Of a stretch of 42,212 bases of DNA, positions 22,201-31,200 are shown one piece after another. The stretch lies in the NCBI GenBank assembly GCA_032718475.1, contig JAUCBJ010000387.1:1-42212 (forward strand), written 5' to 3'. The DNA is from Nemertoderma westbladi. Its lineage: Eukaryota > Xenacoelomorpha > Nemertodermatida > Nemertodermatidae. The notes under the pieces are model-generated. The model did not search any database and was not told where the DNA came from. It saw nothing but the letters and a program-made list of their open reading frames with translations. The translations under genes and the position numbers were made by a program. How positions within the stretch are numbered: position 1 is the stretch's first letter; each line of letters begins with the position of its first letter.

Positions 22201-25200
22201 CTGTGGACCTACCTGTTTATGTTGTCTATTAATTACTTGTAGTGAACCTACAACCGTTGCTGTGGACCTACCTGTTTATGTTGTCTATTAATTACTTGCA
22301 ATGAACCTACAACCGTTGTTGTGGACCTACCTGTTTATGTTGTCTATTAATTACTTGTAGTGAACCTACAACCGTTGCTGTGGACCTACCTGTTTATGTT
22401 GTCTATTAAATACTTGTAGTGAACCTACAACCGTTGCTGTGGACCTACCTGTTTATGTTGTCTATTAATTACTTGTAGTGAACCTACAACCGTTGCTATG
22501 GACCTACCTGTTTATGTTGTCTATTAATTACTTGTAGTGAACCTACAACCTTTGCTATGGACCTACCTGTTTATGTTGTCTATTAATTACTTGTAGTGAA
22601 CCTACAACCGTTGCTGTGGACCTACCTGTTTATGTTGTCTATTAATTACTTGTAGTGAACCTACAACCGTTGCTATGGACCTACCTGTTTATGTTGTCTA
22701 TTAATTACTTGTAGTGAACCTACAACCGTTGCTGTGGACCTACCTGTTTATGTTGTCTATTAATTACTTGCAGTGAACCTACAACCGTTGCTGTGGACCT
22801 ACCTGTTTATGTTGTCTATTAATTACTTGCAGTGAACCTACAACCGTTGCTGTGGACCTACCTGTTTATGTTGTCTATTAATTACTTGCAATGAACCTAC
22901 AACCGTTGCTATGGACCTACCTGTTTATGTTGTCTATTAATTACTTGCAGTGAACCTACACCCGTTGCTGTGGACCTACCAGTTTATGTGGTGTATTAAT
23001 TACTTGCAATGAACCTACAACCGTTGCTGTGGACCTACCTGTTTATGTTGTCTATTAATTACTTGCAGTGAACCTACACCCGTTGCTGTGGACCTACCAG
23101 TTTATGTGGTGTATTAATTACTTGCAATGAACCTACAACCGTTGCTGTGGACCTACCTGTTTATGTTGTCTATTAATTACTTGTAGTGAACCTACAACCG
23201 TTGCTGTGGACCTACCTGTTTATGTTGTCTATTAATTACTTGTAGTGAACCTACAACCGTTGCTGTGGACCTACCTGTTGACTCTGGTCAGGCAGTTATG
23301 ACTGTAGTTGGTGCTCGTATAGTTCATATGGGACGTAATATTCGATCATCGAAACTCGTCTGTAATTGTTACCAATTCTATGCGGTAAGTTCTCAGAATT
23401 TAATATTCTATTACAATATTCATACATAAAATTAATTAAATAGACACAATATTCAAAACAACTTTTGTTAATATTTTTTATTTATGTTTTTTTAGACTTT
23501 GGATGAATTTTCATGCCCGGTGTCAAATTCTCGAACCGATTGGCTGAGCAGACCGCGCAATTTGGGTTGCCAGACGATTGATGATGATCCCAGCAAACAA
23601 GACACTCTGGATGATACCATTGAATGGATCTCTACCGCTGGGACAACTCAAATAGATCGAATAATTATAGATTTAGGTGTTGTGGCTAACACAGGTAAGT
23701 GTTCGCATGGTGAATTGTGGCTAATGCAGTTAAAAGTAGGCAATAAACCGTTGAAAAAGTTAAATAATTGTATAAAATTATATAATCATATTAATATATC
23801 ATTTATTCCAGTTGCATATTCAACTCCAATTAATTCATTAATGTAATTAATATCACCTGTTAGAGATACTCGAGCTGAATAGTTATTTATTTGTACTTTC
23901 CTCCTGTTTCACTCTAACATACTTGAGGCCGTTAGGTCCGCTGTTAGAGATAGAATATATGCAACTTAAGACTGCCCGTTCAATATAAGTGGATTAGGTG
24001 GGAGTGTGAGTGTCAGGGGCTAGTAGGTGAGCTGGTTAGCGCTACTTAAGCGGCCTGACAGGCCGAAACATACGTATAGCTCTGGTTCAACCCCCGGTGA
24101 CGTGCTTTAAAACATTTTTTTTTTCAATTTCTCAACAATATCATATTTAAATAAGATAAATATAATTTTATAATATTTTATAAACCGAAAGAGTTTAATG
24201 AAAGTTAAAAATTTGAGGTTTGTAACAAGCACAATCGTTGATCTGAGTAAAAAAATTAGGGAAATTAGGTTTAGGAAAATATTATAAATCGTGGATATTT
24301 TTAGGACATTGGAGGCGTTTGGAACCTCTTTGCGAATACGACGACATGCTGATTCTGGAGGTAGAAGTTCAGATGGAAGATGCAGATATTAGTACTCCAG
24401 AGAACGCAGTACATCCAGTAGTTGTTACATGTAGTTCCGTTCTAACAACACATTCTCCAAGAGATGACGTCACTGCTCGGTTAGTTCGTTGTTACGTGAC
24501 TGCATTATAATGCGTCCTGTTGATAATTCTGTACTCAGTCTGACAAATTTCGCAACAAATATTTGATCAATTTATGTTTAATAATAATTTATTAATTATA
24601 AATAGGTTCACTCTGGGCCAACGCCCTATGTTGTCATTGAATATGGAAGTAATCCCGGGAGGCTTTGATACATCATATACGTACATAGAAGATGACAGAT
24701 TATATATATACAATCGACAGTAAGTTACATTTATTTTGTTGACGTTCGTTAATTTGGTTTTTCCTATTAGGACCGTAAATTAAGGTTTTGTAACATAATA
24801 TTTACTATGACGCTTCAAGAAGTGTGTGATTCTCAGCGGTTCTGAATGGGCCAAATCAGCAATCTCTGTCAGTCTGTCTGTCCTTCCGCATGACACTGAA
24901 TGTCCTCATTAACATTTTATGAACAACTAACAGATCGCATTAAAATATGATTCCAGGGCTGGGGTTTCATATGTGTTTACCGTTACCCATATGAACCACC
25001 CAATATCTAAAGCCGAAGCAAAAGATTTACAAATCGCATTCTATTTGCCTATTTACATCAACTTGGAGAAGATCACGATCCAGATTAATGCGACCGAGCT
25101 ATCACCGACTAATGACACAACACCCGCTAATGGCACAACACCCGCTGGTGACACAACACCCGCTGATGACACAACACCCGCTGATGACACAACACCCGCT

Positions 25201-28200
25201 GGTGACACAACACCCGCTGGTGACACAACACCCGCTGATGACACAACACCCGCTGGTGACACAACACCCGCTGGTAACACAACACCCGCTGGTGACACAA
25301 CACCCGCTGGTGACACAACACCCGCTAATGACACAACACCGACAGATGAAAGCAAATTAACACCTATTAATATCACCGTATTAAAACAACTTACAGAGGA
25401 AGAGATGAATTTTCAATCCACGGATGGCACCAAATACAAGGCGCTTACCGTAGAACACATTAGTGGCGGTCTTATCAAACTCTCTGTAAGTTACCAGTTT
25501 ATTTACAATAGTAAAAAATTGTAACAAAAAATTAATTATTACTCTTTTAGATTGAAATGTCTTTCTAAGTTTCTATGAAATTTAATATGCAGCTGAAACC
25601 TTATTTAATTCATTATTTTATTTTATTGATCCTTTATTATTTAATAGTAGTTATTACACTACTTCCTTTAATAAAACAACAATTTTTAGCAAATCAACCC
25701 CCCCCCCCATATTTCTTTTAAAATTTAAATCAAATGCTACGAAATGTGGTATGAAGATAGTTCGCGATTCATTGAAGAAGTAAATCGATATACTGTAATT
25801 CTAATGTTTGTTTTTTTGGGGTGGGGTGGGGGGCTGCTAAAATTATTGTTGTATTAAGTGGATGGTGAATATTTTATAATTTTAGTCAGTTCGCTTAACT
25901 CAAAAAAAGAGGTTGATTTGGATGTTATGGACAAAAGTACCATAATTAACAGAGGTGTAGCTACAACATACCTACCTCCATGTACAGGATGTCCTGCAGT
26001 CTGTTAACAAAATAAACAAGCAATTGTATTAAAGGATTGGCCTCGAGGTCTCTTCTTTACTTTTTCAATTTCAGTTATTATTTCTGTGGTTGATCGTTTT
26101 ATAGCAACCCTGTCGAATTTCTAGTTATTGAAATCAACCTCACAGACTTTATGCCAAACAGCATGATTGCAAATAGTCTTCCTCGAGATGGATACGCACG
26201 TGCTATGCAGCAATCGCCATGCGAAGGAAATATTACCTACTACTACTAGTATCGGCATGCTGCATTGCAGCTGCATTTTTAAGAATGCTGTGCCGGCTTG
26301 TCGACAAAATTGCGCCGCCACAACTCCCTATCACCCATGACATTTGCTAGATCATCTGCATCTTCAAGGCCAGTGTCCTTTAAGATGCGTCTCAAGAAAG
26401 TCATGGGCTGTCCACTATGCTTATTCACTCCATGAGGCTGCCAAAGTACAAGATTATGCACTGGTTGGTCCTCACGGCGAAAGCAATGTCCTGCAAAGCG
26501 GATGCGATTTTGTTCTAGTGTCAAGCTTGGGGGAACCAATGAGACACCTCCAATGTTATATAGTGTCTGGTTGGAGATGTGTGCATTGTACTTGACACAA
26601 TGAACCCGGCGTATCATTCTTGTGAATGTGCCATCCAGAGATTTGGTGTCCTCAGCAGTTAGAGCCCAGCATGGACTCCCATAGAGGAGTACTGGAACTA
26701 CTGCTGCTTAAAATAATCGGACCTTAAGTTTCCGATTAATTCTCGATGACTTCCAAATCCTGGAAAGCCTATTCAAGGCTGCCCATGCCTTTCCCTTACG
26801 TATTCGAAGGTCCTCACCTGACTTCCGGATCCATGATCCCAGGTAACAGAAGTCGTCCACATGCTCAAGCATACCATCCTTTGAGCTTATGCTCATCCGA
26901 TCAGAGACTTGCTGAGAACTTTCAAAGTTAACTGCCAAAATTTTGGTCTTTCTGGAGTTAATAAAAAGACCAACACTAGAAGCAGCATGTTCTAATGAGC
27001 TGAGGAGCCGTTGGGCTCCCTCTAGTGATTCTGAGAGTAATCCTAAGTCATCAGCAAAGTCTAGATCAGTTAGGTACTTGGCAGGATTTCCTAGACTTCT
27101 GGAGCCAGTAGGTGGAGTTATCATCACCCCATCATCATTATGATGATCTAAGGACATGCGTAGAACATAGTCAACCACAATTATGAACAAGAATGGTGCA
27201 AGTGTGTCTCCCTGGAGGACTCCCCATAACACTTCAAATGGTTCTGTGTCACCATCAACAGTAGACACAAATGTTGTCGAACCATCGTATACTGATCTGA
27301 TTGCTGCAATAATTTCATCAGGAATCCCATATAATGAAAGTATGCTGAACATACGTGAGCGAGAGACGAATCAAAGGCCTTGAAGAAGTCAACAAAGATA
27401 ACAGCCAGATGCCTGTCTTTCTTTTTAGATAACTCTTCAATTATCCTTCTAAGTGCCAAAATGGGTTCCATGGTCCCACGACCTTTACGGAACCCATTCT
27501 GATTTCCACGGAGCAGTCTCTCAATGGGATCCCTGATGCGATTTAATAGAATTCTATTGTATAGCTTTGCAGCAATCGAGATCAATGAGATTCCCCGAAA
27601 AGAACCATAGAGTGTTAGGTTGCCCTTCTTGGGAACTGGCACCAACTTATTTGTTTTCATTTCTTGTGGGACTCTTGTTGTTCGGTACATGTCTACTATG
27701 ATGGGATAGATGAGCTTTAAATACTCAGGTATTTTAAAGACCTCAGGGGGAACACCATCTACTCCACTGGCACGATTGGTCTTAATGCTCTTTGCAGCAG
27801 CCTTCACTTCTGCAAAGGAGATATCGCCAATGGGAATATCTGGGAGTACAGACTCAGATACTTTTACTTCTATAAAGTTATCAGGCAATACCCTGTCATT
27901 ATTGAGGAGCTTTTCAAAGTGGGCCTTCCAACCATTGAGGCGATCGGCTGGTGATTCAGCCTTAACCTTGGTTGGCTTTTTTGCCCAGTAAGCAAGTTGA
28001 TTGATTTCCATGCCTGGGATGATTTCCTCGACTTCTAGAGCCAGTAGGTGGAGTTATCATCATCCCATCATCATTATAATGATATAATATACATGCGTAG
28101 AACATAGTCAACCACAACAAAGTGGGCTTTCCAACCATTGAGGCGATCGGCTGGTGATTCAGCCTTAACCTTGGTGGTTGGTTGGCTTTTCCGCCCAGTA

Positions 28201-31200
28201 AGCAGATTGATCGATTTCCATGCCTGGGATGATTGCCTGCTGTCGTCAGCATTATTGATGGCATCAACCTGTTGGTTTATTAGCTCCTGTAGACTGCCTG
28301 TTCAGGGACCTAGATGCAGCCTTAACTGCATTCTTGGCCGCTGTAGTCTGTTTGAGTCGGGACTCTTTCTGCGCCTTATAAAGGTCATTTCGGCAAATAT
28401 TGCCTCCCCTATTATTATGTAACACTCGAAAATAAAACTTGCTAATACTGTAAAATAAACTTTATGATTGCTGTGGGAAACCATCATTGCAATGCATGTA
28501 AAGTAAGTACACAAATAAATTGTGCAATTTTTTCCATAATATCTCACATAATGCCACGCATATTTTTTTAAATCAGAAGTTTATTACCTTCTAAATGTAA
28601 AAATAAGAAAAATATAAAAAAAGAAGCGCTAACACAAAATAATTGCTATAGTAACTATATTGACTTTGCCAGTGGCAATAGTGCTCTACTATGTAATAAG
28701 GAATAAGTGATATGCACATGAGCAGTGAGCATGAGCAGTGAGCACATGAGAACAGCTGAGGTAATTTAAACATGTTTTTTCAGTATATAATATTTATTAT
28801 CCTCGTCATTACAAATGTTATCGGTTACCATGGCGACAGAAACAAACTTGAATAGTCTGGAAATCATATTCGGAACTATATTAAATTTGGTAAAATATAT
28901 TTAGTGGCTTGTCACCATGGTTGCATGACTACCAAGAGTCTCTTTAAATTGGTCCACTACTAGAAATCAAGAGGGTCTCTTGGACAATATATTTATAATA
29001 TTAGGTGATTTTTCCAAATAGGGGATTAATAAATCAATGGATTTATATTTTTCGGATATATTCTGTATAACTACGTATTTGTAATAATTGCCATGGTGAC
29101 CCTGTTTTACAAACAACAAAAATGGGACGATCTCATGTTGCCATGGTAATATAAATCTAAATCTAAATTGTGTTACAAAGTTGGTTTCCCTTAAAATATG
29201 AAAGTTATAGAAGTACCAATTATGGTACTTTTGTCCAGAACGTGCACATTAACTATGCGATCTGACTAATTTGTAGGTTTCATGTTGTCATGTTTATGTG
29301 GAGTTTTTTTTAATTTCATTTTTTAATTTGATTGCTAATGGATTATGTCGTGTTTCTGTTTGTGTTTTAGGCTGACAGGGTTTTTTTCTCAGATACACTT
29401 AGAGCTCAGTTTTACGCTACAATTGATTTCAACTCAATTCTTAAAATTCCGAAGTTATATTGGGCGACATCGCCGGCTGAGATGATGTGGAAACGGCAAG
29501 TAAAGAGCAACTACGGGGACCCGAGCGAGGACCAATCGTCGGCTGGCGGCTGGTACAGACCGGCCGCACAGTTCGTAACTTACCGGTTCGTTATAGAATG
29601 TAAGTCGGTTAGCTGCATCTCATTGGTTAAAGCTAATTTGCTTAGGGACATCTGATTGGTTACATCTCCATCGTTACATATTCTAAATCATTAAGGTGAA
29701 ATAGAAATACAATTGAAATCTAGTACGTACATTTTGATATGGTTTGTTGGCCTGGTAACAAAATAAATGAGCTTGATCATACAGTTTGGTACAGGCTAAA
29801 TCGGCCTTCTCCCTCTGTGTTTCTGTTTGTGTGTCTGCTGTCTGTCTGTCTGTATTTAACAACGTCCCCCCGATGTTTATAATATGTCGTATTATTATTA
29901 CTTAATGAGAAGCTCGGGTGATTAATTAATTTGCCTGTTAAGTGACGATTGGATCTATATGGTATAGATCGATTAGATCAATAAACACGATTCGAGAAAT
30001 CGTATTTTTGATACTCGATTGTGAGACTATGTTCTGAGACAAGGTATAATGATTTAATGTTATTAATATTTATAATGATATGTTTTCTGATTAGCTAAAT
30101 GTGAGAATGGTGCGGATTTGATGGATCTGGGTGTGACATCCGGCCTTATTTCGGAGTGCCAGATGGTCGCATCGACCTCAATGGATGATTGGCATAGGCC
30201 CTTTAACGCCAGACTACCAGACCCGAATGGTTAGTACAAACTCAAGTTGCCTGACTCACACAATTAAATATGTACCGGAACAGTGCGGAATACCACCGCA
30301 TCCAAAAGCTTAGTGTAATCCTTCATCCGCAAATAATTATTGTTGATGCAAGGCGACTATTAAGATGATCGTTTCACATACGTTCAACAAATTCGTAGCA
30401 ACCGGTATATTGTATGGAAACTCGTCTGGCCATAGGCTACTCATTATTAAAAGTAGTAACTATACGCAAGTAACAGATGAGTGATTACTCTCAAATATAT
30501 AACTGTGTAACCTTTACTATTGTGTTTAGTGTATTGTTTTGGTTAAACTAACTTGCCACTGTAACCTGCTCCTTTCTCTAAATTGAGAATTTAACATTGA
30601 GGCGAGATATTAATTCGCCAAGATGGGATTTGGGACCAGTTCCCCCCCATCTGTCTCCTATGAAAATATATTAATCATCGCTAATATGTTATTATTATTA
30701 TTATCTTTTAATCCAGAAAACAGGTTTCCATATTAAAATAAACTAAACAAACAAACAGACATAAAGTAGCAAACATAAACTAAACATTTACATACAACAA
30801 TACGAGCACAAATCAAACAGAACATAATTCATGTTATAATTAATAATAATAACCATTTAAACTAACTAGCCCAGTTATTGCAAATTAGCATTTGTCTCAA
30901 GCGTGAATCTTCCCCCAATCTACTTGCTACGTTCACTGCACATTATATTTTGTTTACCGATTTACCAACTCTAGAAAATAAACTATGTATAGATTTAAAC
31001 CGTAAATGCACAAATAATGGTATATTAAAACTACTAAAGGCCAGAGTGATGCTCGTTGGTTCACCGTCGGTCATCCGTGGTATATTAAATAGCCTCCTAA
31101 AACAATTATTGTAAGCAACTCTGTATATTCCTATCACCAACAATATAACTGTAACCTGTTCTATTGAATAGATTGGTTAGAGTAACGTATCACGTTAACC

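Noticed and set aside
12740-23279. CRISPR array
   Set aside because: The units are contiguous with no unique spacers, the DNA is eukaryotic, and the unit is derived from a splice junction.
23288-23384. E6 starting at the TCAG at 23291 and joined directly to E4
   Set aside because: It would remove the strand conserved with E3, leave E5 unused, and has no pyrimidine tract. The start at 23246 matches E5 in phase and extends the homology.
25053-25376. Val/Gly/Ser-rich minus frame and His/Pro/Leu-rich plus frame over the E10 repeat
   Set aside because: They are other-frame readings of the 18-bp repeat inside a supported exon.
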